In this document: piece after piece, positions 35,157 to 44,678 of the stretch
Layout of the letters: each line of letters opens with the position of its first letter
How positions within the stretch are numbered: the first letter of the stretch is position 1
Assembly: GCF_050717635.1 (NCBI RefSeq)
Contig: NZ_JBOITO010000039.1
Location: forward strand, 306,065-370,064
DNA: 64,000 nt
Direction of reading: 5' to 3'
Source: Clostridium_AD sp050717635
GTDB taxonomy: Bacteria > Bacillota > Clostridia > Clostridiales > Clostridiaceae
Made by a program: the position numbers and the translations under genes
Notes under the pieces: model-generated
The model's database searches: none
What the model saw: only the letters and a program-made list of their open reading frames with translations
Told to the model about the DNA's origin: nothing

Positions 35157-35313
35157 ATTATTTCACCTACCTGATTTTTCTTATTTTAAAAGTAGTGTTC
35201 CACAATTATTAATCCTATATACTTATAATGATTTTTATATTTATCAGTAATTTTTTTATGGTACAATATATAAAACAGTGAAATATATTATAGTATATAG
35301 GAGATGCTTGAAT

Positions 35314-36534
35314 TTGGAAAAATTATGTTATGAAAATCCCTATCAAAAGGAATTTACAGCTGAAGTCATAAATGTCATTCAAAAAGAAAAAGAATATCAT
35401 GTTGAACTAGATAAAACCTATTTTTACCCAGAAGGTGGTGGTCAGCCAAGTGATACCGGATATATAAATGGTGCTGAAGTTACCTATGTATATGAAGAAG
35501 CTGAAAAAATATATCATGTTGTGAGAGTGAACCCTTTAAAGATCCACAAAGTTAAGTGCGTTATAGACTTTGAAAAAAGGTATGACTATATGAAACAGCA
35601 CCTAGGTCAGCATATAATCTCTGCTTGTATTTCTAATTTATTTAATGCAGTTACCATTGGTTTTCACCTTGGCAAGGATTCTGCAACAATTGATATTGAT
35701 AAGGCTATTGAAGCAAATGACCTTAACCTTGCCGAAGAAAATGCCAACAAAATAATTTTAGAAAATATTAACATAGAAGTACTTTATCCAACCAGTTCTG
35801 AACTTAAAAAGCTATCACTAAAAAAAATCCCATCTAAAGCTGGCGAGAAAATTAGAATAGTTAAAATAGCTGATATTGACGTGAACCCTTGCTGTGGACT
35901 ACATCCTAGTTCAACAATTGAGGTACAATTAATTAAGATTACTAAATTCGAAAAATATAAGAATGGCTTAAGAATTGAATTTATGTGTGGAGGAAGGGCT
36001 ATTTCTGATTATTCGGTAAAACATGAAACTATAGAAAAAATGTCTAAACTTTTATGTTGTAATAATGCTACTGTTTTATCCGAAGTACAAAGGCTTTCAG
36101 GTGAACTTAATAAGGCACTTACTGAAAAAAGAGCATTAAAAGCTGAGGTTGCACAGTACGAAGTTCAAAATATGTTAGAATCATCCCCAAAAATAGAAGA
36201 CATTAGAGTGCTTAAATGCATTTATGATAACGGTGATTTAAAATATGCTAATATGTTAGCAACGAAATTGGTATCTGCCACAAAGGTTATTGTTTTATTC
36301 GGAGTAAAATCTGGTGATAAAGCAAATCTTTTATTCATGTGTTCAAGAGATTTAAATATAATTAAAATGGATTCTCTTCTAAAAGATGCCATAACTCTAA
36401 TTGATGGAAAAGGTGGCGGAAGTGCCTTTTCTGCACAAGGTGGAGGAAAAAATAATAATAATTTAGATTCTGCACTTGATTATGCTAATAGCAAGATCAA
36501 AGATGCTATAATTTCTAGCTCAAAAAATAAATAA
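35314..36534 (+). CDS. AlaX-type alanyl-tRNA editing protein with DHHA1 domain
   Basis: 406 residues from a TTG at 35314 (AGGAG nine bases upstream); a GTG at 35278 is in frame but overlaps no ribosome site. N-terminal AlaX/AlaRS editing region with zinc/catalytic HLGQH (in MKQHLGQHIISAC) and CCGLH, then SAD, a coiled linker and C-terminal DHHA1 domain with GGGSAFSAQGGG. It clears Ser or Gly mischarged on tRNA-Ala in trans. The catalytic aminoacylation domain is absent, so it is not AlaRS. Monocistronic, terminator follows. Confidence 0.88.
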   Translation: MEKLCYENPYQKEFTAEVINVIQKEKEYHVELDKTYFYPEGGGQPSDTGYINGAEVTYVYEEAEKIYHVVRVNPLKIHKVKCVIDFEKRYDYMKQHLGQHIISACISNLFNAVTIGFHLGKDSATIDIDKAIEANDLNLAEENANKIILENINIEVLYPTSSELKKLSLKKIPSKAGEKIRIVKIADIDVNPCCGLHPSSTIEVQLIKITKFEKYKNGLRIEFMCGGRAISDYSVKHETIEKMSKLLCCNNATVLSEVQRLSGELNKALTEKRALKAEVAQYEVQNMLESSPKIEDIRVLKCIYDNGDLKYANMLATKLVSATKVIVLFGVKSGDKANLLFMCSRDLNIIKMDSLLKDAITLIDGKGGGSAFSAQGGGKNNNNLDSALDYANSKIKDAIISSSKNK

Positions 36535-36551
36535 TATACATAAATAAAATA

Positions 36552-36595
36552 AATAACAAGCTAATAGTTACAGATGTAAAAATTAGCTTGTTATT
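36552..36595. terminator. Bidirectional terminator between alaX-type and PFK genes
   Basis: Arms AATAACAAGCTAAT / ATTAGCTTGTTATT between convergent genes; T-rich on the plus side and A-rich on the left side. Confidence 0.7.
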
Positions 36596-36608
36596 CATTT
36601 TTATCTAC

Positions 36609-37826
36609 TTATTCACCTAAGATTTTTGGAACTTTAGATGCTCTAAGTCTGTGTGCGTAATGCATGTTGGATCCTAAAAGTGGCCTAGCGTAATTTAAGA
36701 ATGCTTCAGTAACATTATTGCATGCACTATTAATAAAATTATCAGGCATAACCTTTGTCTTGCCTGCTACCAGCTCTAACTCCGTAAGTCTATAATCCAC
36801 TGAATAATGACCTGTTCTATGAATAGTAATTGAACCGTCAACATTATCCCAAAGTGCATACTGCGCAGCTTTTTCCCCTACTTCTCTAGCCTCATTTCTA
36901 TCTACATCTGATACACACCCCATAAAACATCTTTGAGAATATCCGAATGTATCTGTTCTAACCCTTTTAATATTTAGATTGTTTCTAATATAGTTACCTA
37001 AAAGGTCACCTAATGCCCCTGATCCAGATAATTGTATATTTCCATGTTCATCTTTTTCTATTCTTTCCATAAGACTTGAAATTATTGGTTGACCTTTTTC
37101 ATCTACAATACCTTCTGAAACAGCTATTACACATCTTCCATATTTATCGTAAACATTTTTAACATCTACCAAAAATTGCTCTATTTTAAAAACCCTTTCA
37201 GGCACATATATTAAATGTGGACCATCATCTTCGTACTTTTTAGCTAAGGCTGCGGCTCCGGCTAAAAAACCTGCATTACGTCCCATTACTACCCCTATAT
37301 ATACTCCTGGTAATGCTCTATTATCAAGATTGATTCCAATAAATGCATTTGTTATATATTTGGCTGCAGATCCATATCCAGGAGTATGGTCATTAATCAT
37401 AAGGTCATTGTCTATAGTTTTCGGTATATGAATTGCTCTAAGTTCGTAACTTGCAATTTTAGCTTGCTGATGTACTATTCTAACTGCATCTGATGAATCA
37501 TTTCCTCCAATATAAAAGAAATATCTTATTTCATGAGCTTTAAGCACCCTAAATATTTCCTTACAATATTCTACATCTGGCTTGTCCCTTGTAGATAAAA
37601 GTGCTGATGATGGGGTCATTGCCACTTGTTCTAAATTATGAGTTGTCTCTCGGCTTAAATCGTGGAAATTTTCATTAACTATTCCATTTACTCCATTTAT
37701 AGCACCATAGACTTTTGTTACTTGTGGAAACTTCCTTGCTTCGAGCACCGCACCAACTAGAGATTGATTAATAACAGCAGTCGGCCCTCCACCTTGTGCA
37801 ATTAAAACTTTACCTTCAATTATCAT
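36609..37826 (-). CDS. 6-phosphofructokinase, probably PPi-dependent
   Basis: 405 residues. Group-A PFK with LIAQGGGPTAVINQSLVGA at the start, YIGGNDSSDAVRIV, PKTIDNDLMINDHTPGYGSA and MGRNAGFLAGAAAL. The Lys in PKTIDND (rather than Gly in ATP-type PGTIDND) and Asp after GGN point to pyrophosphate as phosphoryl donor. It catalyses the fructose-6-phosphate / fructose-1,6-bisphosphate step of glycolysis in the cytoplasm, reversibly if PPi-linked. Single gene. The 222-base gap to thiE has no recognised feature. Confidence 0.88.
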   Translation of the reverse strand: MIIEGKVLIAQGGGPTAVINQSLVGAVLEARKFPQVTKVYGAINGVNGIVNENFHDLSRETTHNLEQVAMTPSSALLSTRDKPDVEYCKEIFRVLKAHEIRYFFYIGGNDSSDAVRIVHQQAKIASYELRAIHIPKTIDNDLMINDHTPGYGSAAKYITNAFIGINLDNRALPGVYIGVVMGRNAGFLAGAAALAKKYEDDGPHLIYVPERVFKIEQFLVDVKNVYDKYGRCVIAVSEGIVDEKGQPIISSLMERIEKDEHGNIQLSGSGALGDLLGNYIRNNLNIKRVRTDTFGYSQRCFMGCVSDVDRNEAREVGEKAAQYALWDNVDGSITIHRTGHYSVDYRLTELELVAGKTKVMPDNFINSACNNVTEAFLNYARPLLGSNMHYAHRLRASKVPKILGE

Positions 37827-38048
37827 ATTTTTACACCCCTTGTAATTTTATGATTACTTAACTAAATAGGAACTGTTTATTATATAAACTTTATAAAAAA
37901 AACCCAATGTGATTTGTAATCATACTGAGCCTAACATACATTAATATTTTGAGATATCTTCTGAACAATATGGTAACTATTAAATTTAATTATAATTTAG
38001 TTTGCCATTAATTACAAGTAATAATTGCAATATTCAAAATATTTGATT

Positions 38049-38675
38049 TTATAATTTAATTAAAACCCCAAGTTCTTCTGCTGCTGTCTTTGAATCTTTT
38101 TTCCCAAGTATAGCTGAAACTACAGCTATACCATCAATATTTGCCAACCTTAACAATTGTATATTTTCTTTATTAATCCCACCAATAGCAACTACTGGAA
38201 TAAGAATATTTTCTTTTATCGACCTCAAGCAACTCACAGAAACCACACTTGCATCATCTTTAGTAGTTGTCGGGAACATAGCTCCAACCCCTACATAATC
38301 CGCTCCTTCCATCTCTGCCTTTTTGGCCTCTTCCAGTGTAGATGCGGAAACCCCTATTATTTTATTATTACCCATTATAATCCTAGCAATATCCATTGGC
38401 ATATCATTTTGACCCAGATGGACTCCTGCACAATTTATAGCTTCTGCAATATCTATTCTGTCATTTATTATTAATGGGATTTTATATTTATCAGTAATAA
38501 TTTTAATTTTTACTGCAATGTTATAAAATTCTAGAGTACCTAATCTCTTTTCTCTAAGTTGAACTAATTTAACTCCCCCTTTTATTGATTCCTCAACAGC
38601 AGTATATATATCTGTATCCACGAGTATATCTCTATCTGTAACAAGATAAAGGCTGTAATCTATATTATTCCTCAT
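38049..38675 (-). CDS. thiE: Thiamine-phosphate synthase
   Basis: 208 residues, TIM barrel with ThiE blocks VQLREK, LIINDRIDIAEAINCAGVHLGQNDMP, GVSASTLEEA, DYVGVGAMFPTTTKDDA and VAIGGI. It joins HMP-pyrophosphate and thiazole phosphate to thiamin phosphate. Last gene of the TPP-riboswitch operon; its start overlaps the thiM stop by 11 bases. Confidence 0.95.
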   Translation of the reverse strand: MRNNIDYSLYLVTDRDILVDTDIYTAVEESIKGGVKLVQLREKRLGTLEFYNIAVKIKIITDKYKIPLIINDRIDIAEAINCAGVHLGQNDMPMDIARIIMGNNKIIGVSASTLEEAKKAEMEGADYVGVGAMFPTTTKDDASVVSVSCLRSIKENILIPVVAIGGINKENIQLLRLANIDGIAVVSAILGKKDSKTAAEELGVLIKL

Positions 38676-39501
38676 TTATTTTACTCCTTTTCACAATATC
38701 ATCTTCAGATAAATTATAAATAGCATCTATTATTTTTACTTTTAATGACCCGGTGCCACCCTTACTTTTATCTAATCCTTCATAAGCTATTTCTCCTGCT
38801 ATACCCATAGAAACAACCCCTGCTAGTGCTGCTATTAGATTGTTACCCCCTACTCCTAGATATGAACCTATAAGTGAAGTACACATGCATCCTGTACCTG
38901 TAACCTTAGACATTATTTTATGCCCATTCTCTACTGAGTAAAGTGTTTTACCATCTGTTATTATGTCTACTTCACCAGTTATAGCTATCACAGTATTTAG
39001 TTTACTTGCAAGTGCCTTAGCAATTCCTTTTTCCTGAATTAGTTCATTACCATATGCAGAAACATCCTGGCATGCATCTACACCTTTTGTTTTAGATTCA
39101 ATACCATAAAGTGTTTTAATTTCTGATAAATTCCCTCTAATAACGGAGAGTTTTACTTCACTTATATTTCTCTTAGCAGTATCTGTTCTATAGGATGTTG
39201 CCCCTGCACCAACAGGATCTAGGATAACTGGAATATTTAATTTATTTGCCATTCTTCCTGCCACAATCATAGACTGCACACTTATGCTATTTAATGTTCC
39301 TATGTTTATTACAAGTGATGAGGAAATGGATACCATCTCACGAACTTCATTAATATCCTCCGCCATTACTGGTGACCCACCTAGCGCAAGCGTAATATTA
39401 GCGCAATCATTAACGGTAACATAATTTGTTATATGATGTACCAAGGGGCTTTTTTCTTTTACATTGTTTAAGAGTTCTATGATTTTTTTATTAATTTCCA
39501 T
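38665..39501 (-). CDS. thiM: Hydroxyethylthiazole kinase
   Basis: 278 residues, ribokinase-like fold with ThiM blocks PLVHHITNYVTVNDCAN, VILDPVGAGAT, IAITGEVDIITDG and the catalytic GTGCMCTSLIGSYLG. It phosphorylates salvaged hydroxyethylthiazole. Overlaps the upstream permease gene by 25 bases and thiE by 11, so translation is coupled. GGAGGATG precedes the ATG. Confidence 0.95.
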   Translation of the reverse strand: MEINKKIIELLNNVKEKSPLVHHITNYVTVNDCANITLALGGSPVMAEDINEVREMVSISSSLVINIGTLNSISVQSMIVAGRMANKLNIPVILDPVGAGATSYRTDTAKRNISEVKLSVIRGNLSEIKTLYGIESKTKGVDACQDVSAYGNELIQEKGIAKALASKLNTVIAITGEVDIITDGKTLYSVENGHKIMSKVTGTGCMCTSLIGSYLGVGGNNLIAALAGVVSMGIAGEIAYEGLDKSKGGTGSLKVKIIDAIYNLSEDDIVKRSKINEE

Positions 39502-40694
39502 TTAGACATCATCCTCCAACTTATTGCATATATAAATCCTGTTAGAACCATAACTGGCATTGTAGCTCCTAATATAAAATCAAGTTTTATAAAGCTATAG
39601 TAAATTACTATTCCTATAATCCAAACAATAATTGCTCCAAAGTTTATGAGAACACTCGCTTGCACTTTTGTATTTTTCTTTATTACAAAATAATCAGTAA
39701 TTAAGATCGCGAATAATGGAGCAAATACTGAACCTATAGCATATAAAAAGCCCTCATAATTTCCCATAGGAAATATTACAGCTACTAGTGTCCCAATAAT
39801 AGCCATGATAATACCAACTTTTTTCTCACTAAACTTTGGCACAATGTTTAAAAAGGAAACTCCTGCTGAATACACATCTAAAAATGTAGTAGTTACTGTA
39901 GATAAGACTACTATTCCTAGAGCTGTAATCCCTAAATTTGCTGCAAGCATAATAGCTGAAGGGTCTGAATTGTTTGAAACTATAACCGCCCCAAGTCCTA
40001 TAATAAACATCCATGAACTTCCTAAAAAATAGCCTATGAAACTTCCGAATGCACCTTCCTTTTCGCTTTTTGCAAATCTAGTATAGTCTGCAATTAAAGG
40101 TAGCCATGAAAGAGGCATAATTATACTGAGTTCTAATGCTCCTCCAAAAGATATTTCTCCGGTACTTGCTTTGGTGAGTAATGCTTTATCTTTAAATATA
40201 ATAACTCCTAGTACCAATGTAAGTATAAAAAGCAAAGCTACCGCTGTAATATTTAATTTTTTCATGCCTTTATTCCCAAAATAAAGCCACATAATAGTAA
40301 AAATCCCAATAACCAATATGCATACTAAAACATTATCGAAATTCCATAAACTTTGAGCTATAAGATTTACAGAATTTGCTGCTACCTTTATCATAATTGC
40401 TGTCCATCCAATTAGCTGAAGTACATTTAAAATTGAAAATAAGTAGGTACTATATACTCCAAAAGAAATATTGGTTGATGTCATTGATGGCACTTTTTCT
40501 CTAGTACCTATGATACCTCCCATCACCAATATTCCTGTTCCAATTGTGTGTCCAAGTATTATTACTATTATCCCCATCTTAAATCCTAAGGGTGCAATTA
40601 ATCCTCCGGTCAGTATTTCAGCAGCAGAAACCGCAGCTCCGAACCATAAGAACACAAAGGTCCAAAAACCTAGTTTTTCACTATCATTAATCAT
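39477..40694 (-). CDS. cytX: CytX-type pyrimidine (HMP) permease
   Basis: 405 residues, about 12 membrane helices, nucleobase:cation symporter-1 family (FLWFGAAVSAAEILTGGLIAPLGF; LSWLPLIADYTRFAKSEKEGAF). The position between thiD and thiM behind a TPP riboswitch identifies the CytX group, which imports hydroxymethylpyrimidine. Overlaps thiD by 8 bases and thiM by 25. Symbol is assigned from context as much as sequence. Confidence 0.85.
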   Translation of the reverse strand: MINDSEKLGFWTFVFLWFGAAVSAAEILTGGLIAPLGFKMGIIVIILGHTIGTGILVMGGIIGTREKVPSMTSTNISFGVYSTYLFSILNVLQLIGWTAIMIKVAANSVNLIAQSLWNFDNVLVCILVIGIFTIMWLYFGNKGMKKLNITAVALLFILTLVLGVIIFKDKALLTKASTGEISFGGALELSIIMPLSWLPLIADYTRFAKSEKEGAFGSFIGYFLGSSWMFIIGLGAVIVSNNSDPSAIMLAANLGITALGIVVLSTVTTTFLDVYSAGVSFLNIVPKFSEKKVGIIMAIIGTLVAVIFPMGNYEGFLYAIGSVFAPLFAILITDYFVIKKNTKVQASVLINFGAIIVWIIGIVIYYSFIKLDFILGATMPVMVLTGFIYAISWRMMSKWKLIKKS

Positions 40695-41511
40695 TTTTCA
40701 TACCTGCTTTCTTATATAATTTATAAAAATGATTGGTAGGACCAACACCATGCCCAATATCGAGAGAATGCTTTATTGCCGATGTTATATACTGTTTCGA
40801 ATTTTTTATTGCATCCTTGATGTCAATGCCAATTGCCAAATTTGCGGCTATGGCAGAAGATAAGGTGCATCCCGTTCCATGAGTATTTTTTGTATTTATT
40901 CTTTCTGAACAATAATGTGTAATTTCAATTCCGTTATAAAATACATCTATGGCCTTTCCCTTAATATGTCCGCCTTTTAAAAGAACATTTTTGCATCCAA
41001 GCTTGTACATTTCCTTTACAGCACATTCCATGTCTTCTACAGTTTCAATGCTTATAATATGAGAATTCACTTCGCGAAGGATTTCTTCAGCCTCTGGAAC
41101 ATTAGGTGTAATAATTAATGCTAGTGGTATTAATTTCTTAATAAGTGCTGTTTTTGACTCTGGCTTTAAGAGTGAATAACCGCTTTTAGAAATCATTACG
41201 GGATCGAGTACAATGTTTGTCGGCTTGTATAGTTCTAATTTCTCACTTATTGCATCAATAGCTGAAATTGTAGACACCATACCAATTTTAACTGCATCTA
41301 CAATTATGTCCGTAAAAATAGCATCGATTTGTGCTTTAATGATTTCATCCTCTAGGTCTTGTACTGCAAAAACACCCATGGTATTCTGTGCTGTTATGGC
41401 TGTAATAACACTCATTCCATATACGCCATTTGCACTAAAACTTTTTAAATCTGCTTGCATGCCTGCTCCTCCACAACTGTCTGAACCTGCTATAGTTAAA
41501 ACTTTTTTCAT
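40687..41511 (-). CDS. thiD: Hydroxymethylpyrimidine (phosphate) kinase
   Basis: 274 residues from the ATG at 41511 (AGGAGGG seven bases upstream; the 18-codon longer frame runs into the leader terminator and is rejected). ThiD blocks: VLTIAGSDSCGGAGMQADLK, MSVITAITAQNT, VLDPVMISKSG, LITPNVPEAE, VLLKGGH and NTHGTGCTLSSAIAANLA. It phosphorylates HMP and HMP-P. First gene of the thiamin salvage operon, controlled by the TPP riboswitch upstream. Confidence 0.95.
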   Translation of the reverse strand: MKKVLTIAGSDSCGGAGMQADLKSFSANGVYGMSVITAITAQNTMGVFAVQDLEDEIIKAQIDAIFTDIIVDAVKIGMVSTISAIDAISEKLELYKPTNIVLDPVMISKSGYSLLKPESKTALIKKLIPLALIITPNVPEAEEILREVNSHIISIETVEDMECAVKEMYKLGCKNVLLKGGHIKGKAIDVFYNGIEITHYCSERINTKNTHGTGCTLSSAIAANLAIGIDIKDAIKNSKQYITSAIKHSLDIGHGVGPTNHFYKLYKKAGMKND

Positions 41512-41551
41512 TTGATTCCCTCCTAAAATATATTTAAAAAAGCAACACAAA

Positions 41552-41578
41552 AAACACAAACCCATAGGATTTGTGTTT
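41552..41578 (-). terminator. Leader terminator of the TPP-riboswitch operon
   Basis: Minus strand AAACACAAA-TCCTATGGG-TTTGTGTTT followed by more T's, between the riboswitch and thiD. It fits a transcription-attenuation expression platform that stops the operon when TPP is bound. Confidence 0.75.
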
Positions 41579-41617
41579 AAATTACCATGCTATATAAAAA
41601 TATATAATATACCAATA

Positions 41618-41716
41618 AACAACTTCCTACGCTGGCATTATCCAGTTCAGGTTATTAGGGTCAAAGAATTACAGTTCTTAATCTCAGTTGGCTTACCCAA
41701 CTCCCCTGTGTTTGGT
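41618..41716 (-). promoter_or_regulatory. TPP riboswitch (THI element)
   Basis: On the minus strand the conserved THI-box pieces occur in order: ACACAGGGGAG, CTGAGA, GACCCT, ACCTGAACTGGAT and AATGCCAGCGTAGGAAGTT. This is the TPP aptamer; it lies ahead of thiD-cytX-thiM-thiE and an intervening terminator hairpin. Confidence 0.95.
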
Positions 41717-41760
41717 TATTCACTTTTTAATTCATGATTTTATAATAACATAACAAAGCA

Positions 41761-42339
41761 TTAATCACAATTTTTGTTTATCTTTTGTAATCTTAAGCCA
41801 TAGTGATTAGGTGATATATCTATACGTTCTACTGTTCTGAATCCTGCTTTACTACACAACTCCATCATATCACATATAGAAATTCTGTCGTTTAAAGAAG
41901 GTCCCATTTCCATTTTTCTTTTATCCCAGTCTATTATTAAAAAATAACCATCATCTTTTAATACTCTTTTAACTTCATTAAAATATCTAGCTTTATCCAC
42001 AACTTCATGAATAACATTGCTAATAAGTACATATTTAAAGCTATCATCTTCTACCGGAAAAGTATATTCTTCACTTGTTGTAAATTCTATATTATTTATC
42101 CCCGCTGCTTTTTCCCTTGCAAAATCTAAAATCTCTGGAACTATATCTACCCCTATAACTTTATTGTTTTTAAGAAGTTTTGAAGCTGGCACCGTAAAAT
42201 ACCCTATACCACACCCCACATCTAATAAATCACCATTATCCTCAATCTTAAATTTTAATAATGTTTCTTCCGGAGGCATTATCCTTCTTCGTTCTGGATT
42301 ATCTAATTTTTCTATATTCTTTATATTAAACTTATGCAT
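41761..42339 (-). CDS. Class I SAM-dependent methyltransferase
   Basis: 192 residues, Methyltransf_11/25-type. Motif I LLDVGCGIGYFTVPA, acidic VIGVDIVPEIL, then FKYVLISNVIHEV and VLKDDGYFLIIDWDKR. Start MHKFNIKNIEKLDNPERR-like is typical of arsenite- or UbiE-like methyltransferases, but the substrate is not clear. Last gene of a unit with a membrane Fe-S protein (8-base overlap) and a rhodanese lipoprotein. Confidence 0.82.
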   Translation of the reverse strand: MHKFNIKNIEKLDNPERRRIMPPEETLLKFKIEDNGDLLDVGCGIGYFTVPASKLLKNNKVIGVDIVPEILDFAREKAAGINNIEFTTSEEYTFPVEDDSFKYVLISNVIHEVVDKARYFNEVKRVLKDDGYFLIIDWDKRKMEMGPSLNDRISICDMMELCSKAGFRTVERIDISPNHYGLRLQKINKNCD

Positions 42340-42922
42340 TTAATCCCTTCCTCTGTTTCTTAGATTTTTTACTTATAACCATATCCGATATTGTATTTAC
42401 AGGGCATATGGTACACCACGTTCTAGGACTATACAAAAAAGCAAGTATCATCCCTATAACTGTACTTGTAAACATCATAGAATAAACTCTAAAGGATAAG
42501 TGTACTGCCCAATTTGGTATAGAATTTATATTTAAAAGCTGAGGCATGTTCCATGGAAGCTGAAATGCAATCAGAAATCTCACTTTTTCCATTGATTCCA
42601 TTCTACCTCTAAATACCATTATTGTTGACATAAATAGTATAAATAAATTACAACTAAAATAAATTAACAAATATGTTTTTGTATCACCTTTTGTCAACCA
42701 TTTAGGTGCAACTTTTATAGGCTTATTTTTGAATAATGTGGTGAATAAGTTTGCTCTTGGACAATAATTTTGGCACCATGTCTTCTTACCGTTCTTTGCT
42801 AGTAATATAAATGGAATAATCATGCAGGCAAAACCAAGCCATGCAAAAATAATATTAAAAAATCCAATTGCGAAAAATAGTATGGTTAATATATACAAGT
42901 TGTTTTTCCATTTTTTATTCAT
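42332..42922 (-). CDS. Membrane 4Fe-4S protein (NapH/NosR-like)
   Basis: 196 residues with four to five membrane helices and two cysteine motifs on the same face: TWCQNYCPRANLF (C-x3-CP) and TWCTICPVNTISD (C-x2-CP). This is the polyferredoxin-like NapH/NosR/YccM fold in reduced form, probably passing electrons across or along the membrane. It starts 20 bases after the rhodanese lipoprotein gene and overlaps the methyltransferase gene. The partner redox protein is unknown. Confidence 0.78.
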   Translation of the reverse strand: MNKKWKNNLYILTILFFAIGFFNIIFAWLGFACMIIPFILLAKNGKKTWCQNYCPRANLFTTLFKNKPIKVAPKWLTKGDTKTYLLIYFSCNLFILFMSTIMVFRGRMESMEKVRFLIAFQLPWNMPQLLNINSIPNWAVHLSFRVYSMMFTSTVIGMILAFLYSPRTWCTICPVNTISDMVISKKSKKQRKGLNA

Positions 42923-42942
42923 ATTAACATCCTTTCCATAAG

Positions 42943-43380
42943 TTACTCTACAACTTCATAGGGCCAATTTATTATTCCACCCAAATTATATACATTTATA
43001 TATCCTTGTTCAACTAATATGCCTGCTGCTGCAGCACTTCTATTTCCACTTCTACAATATACAAATATAGTTGCTTCCTTATCCACAAGGTTTTTCTTTG
43101 CCTCCTCCACAATGGTATCTACAGGCATTAATATGGAATTTTCTATGTGACCAGTTTCATATTCCTCCTTTGTTCTTACATCTAAAATAATAATTCCCTT
43201 TTCACTATCAATCCTCTTCTTAGCTTCTTCTGGAGTAATATTACTGAAGTTAATTTCTTTTTGTGCAGTTGTAACTTCATTTTTAGTTTCAATATTCTTA
43301 TTGCTACAACCTGAAAATACTCCCACCATAAGAATGGCAGTTATTAAATAAATATTTTTAGTCTTTAATTTTATACTCAT
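42943..43380 (-). CDS. Rhodanese-like lipoprotein
   Basis: 145 residues. Lipoprotein signal with VGVFSGC lipobox near residue 25, then a rhodanese domain (IILDVRTKEEYETGHIENSILMPVD) with active-site loop VYCRSGNRSA (catalytic Cys). It transfers sulfane sulfur, or binds it, outside the membrane. Its promoter region holds a TATACC/GGTATA inverted repeat over the -10 (43425-43443), like operators of the CsoR/CstR family that sense copper or persulfide. GAGGGGG precedes the ATG. Confidence 0.88.
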   Translation of the reverse strand: MSIKLKTKNIYLITAILMVGVFSGCSNKNIETKNEVTTAQKEINFSNITPEEAKKRIDSEKGIIILDVRTKEEYETGHIENSILMPVDTIVEEAKKNLVDKEATIFVYCRSGNRSAAAAGILVEQGYINVYNLGGIINWPYEVVE

Positions 43381-43422
43381 TGATATACCCCCTCAATCGA
43401 AATAACCTATTAGTTACTTTTG

Positions 43423-43443
43423 ATTATACCATATGGGGGTATA
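43423..43443. promoter_or_regulatory. -10 and inverted-repeat operator of the rhodanese operon
   Basis: Minus-strand TATAAT (43423-43428) is overlapped by TATACC-ATATGGG-GGTATA (43425-43443). The repeat resembles CstR/CsoR-type operators. It also sits about 75 bases before the divergent esterase gene and could affect both. Confidence 0.5.
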
Positions 43444-43515
43444 TTAAAAAAGTATTTATTTAATATAATTTATATGGGCATAATACTAACAATATTAATG
43501 CTGGAGGTTTTTTGT

Positions 43516-44556
43516 ATGAAAAAGAAAAAAGTGTTATGGATTTTTTTAGTAGTTGTATGTTTTGCAATAACATACGGTTATTTTGTAATTAAAAATATAA
43601 CTACAACAAGTAATGGTAAGATTGATTTAATATTAGGTACAATGTCAAAAGTAGAACAATATTTTAACCCTGTTTCACTAAAAGAAAAATCAATTTATGA
43701 AATACGTATAGCATTACTTAAATCTACAAAAATATTCAATTCAAAGCCTATATCTTTTCAAAACATAAAAAATATGGATATACAAACAGATTCAAATCAG
43801 GTACCAGTAAGAATATATACACCGGATGAGGGCAATATTTTCCCTTTAATAATTTATTCACATGGTGGTAGTTTTGTAAGTGGTAGCATTGATGAATATG
43901 AAAATGTTTGTAGGAAACTTTCAAAAAATACTAAGGCAATAGTAGTCTCTGTAAACTACCGCCTTGCACCAGAAAATCCTTTTCCTGCTGGAGTTAATGA
44001 CGTATATAACGTGCTCCAATGGGTGTATAAAAATGCTAAAAGTATTAATGGGGACTCTAGTCGAATATGTATTGCAGGAGACAGTGCTGGTGGCAACATT
44101 TCTGCAGTAATTTCTCAAATGGCACGTGATAAAGATGGTCCTCACATAACTTGTCAGGTACTAATATATCCTTCTACAAATATTTATCAACTAAATACTA
44201 AATCTTGGGAATATTTTGGTATGGACTATAGTCTTACAACTGAAAACTCTGAGAGATTTATATCCCTATATACTCCAAAATTAGAAGATAGAAAAAATAA
44301 TTATACCTCTCCTATATTATCTGAAAATCTTAATGGATTACCAGACACCCTAATAATCACAGCTGAATTTGATCCACTAAGGGATGAGGGTGAAGCTTAC
44401 GGGAATAAATTACGAACCGCAGGTGTGAATGTGATTTCTACTAGATATAAAGGTGTCACTCATGGCTTCATTTCAATGGGTAAAATTACAAAAAAAGCAG
44501 AACAATCATTGAATGAGATATCCACATATTTATTAAAACAATTTAACAAAAAATAA
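43516..44556 (+). CDS. Membrane-anchored alpha/beta hydrolase (HSL-type esterase)
   Basis: 346 residues from the ATG at 43516 (GGAGG upstream; an in-frame extension is rejected). One N-terminal membrane helix (about 5-22). Hormone-sensitive-lipase group: oxyanion motif SHGGSFVSG, nucleophile elbow GDSAGGN, Asp in EFDPLRDEG and His in GVTHGF. Likely hydrolyses short acyl or acetyl esters near the membrane. Single gene; natural substrate unknown. Confidence 0.9.
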   Translation: MKKKKVLWIFLVVVCFAITYGYFVIKNITTTSNGKIDLILGTMSKVEQYFNPVSLKEKSIYEIRIALLKSTKIFNSKPISFQNIKNMDIQTDSNQVPVRIYTPDEGNIFPLIIYSHGGSFVSGSIDEYENVCRKLSKNTKAIVVSVNYRLAPENPFPAGVNDVYNVLQWVYKNAKSINGDSSRICIAGDSAGGNISAVISQMARDKDGPHITCQVLIYPSTNIYQLNTKSWEYFGMDYSLTTENSERFISLYTPKLEDRKNNYTSPILSENLNGLPDTLIITAEFDPLRDEGEAYGNKLRTAGVNVISTRYKGVTHGFISMGKITKKAEQSLNEISTYLLKQFNKK

Positions 44557-44618
44557 TTTTAAATTTTTCAAGTCAATACAAATATCCCAATCATTTCATC
44601 TATATTTTATACCAAAAT

Positions 44619-44627
44619 GGGTAGACT
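44619..44627 (+). promoter_or_regulatory. Sigma-G/F-like -10 before the small repeat protein
   Basis: GGGTAGACT fits the forespore -10 pattern GGnnAnnnT; a weak -35 CTATA lies 14 bases upstream (44600-44604). Similar -10 elements precede the small genes at 51087 and 53321. Confidence 0.45.
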
Positions 44628-44678
44628 AGAAATTGTACTGATAAAACAGTATGATTTTATATTAGGAGGGATAATATT

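Noticed and set aside
36609..37826. Broken catalytic site in PFK (GGND instead of GGDD/GGDG)
   Set aside because: GGNDSxD is, as far as I remember, a normal variant in this PFK clade and the other motifs are intact.
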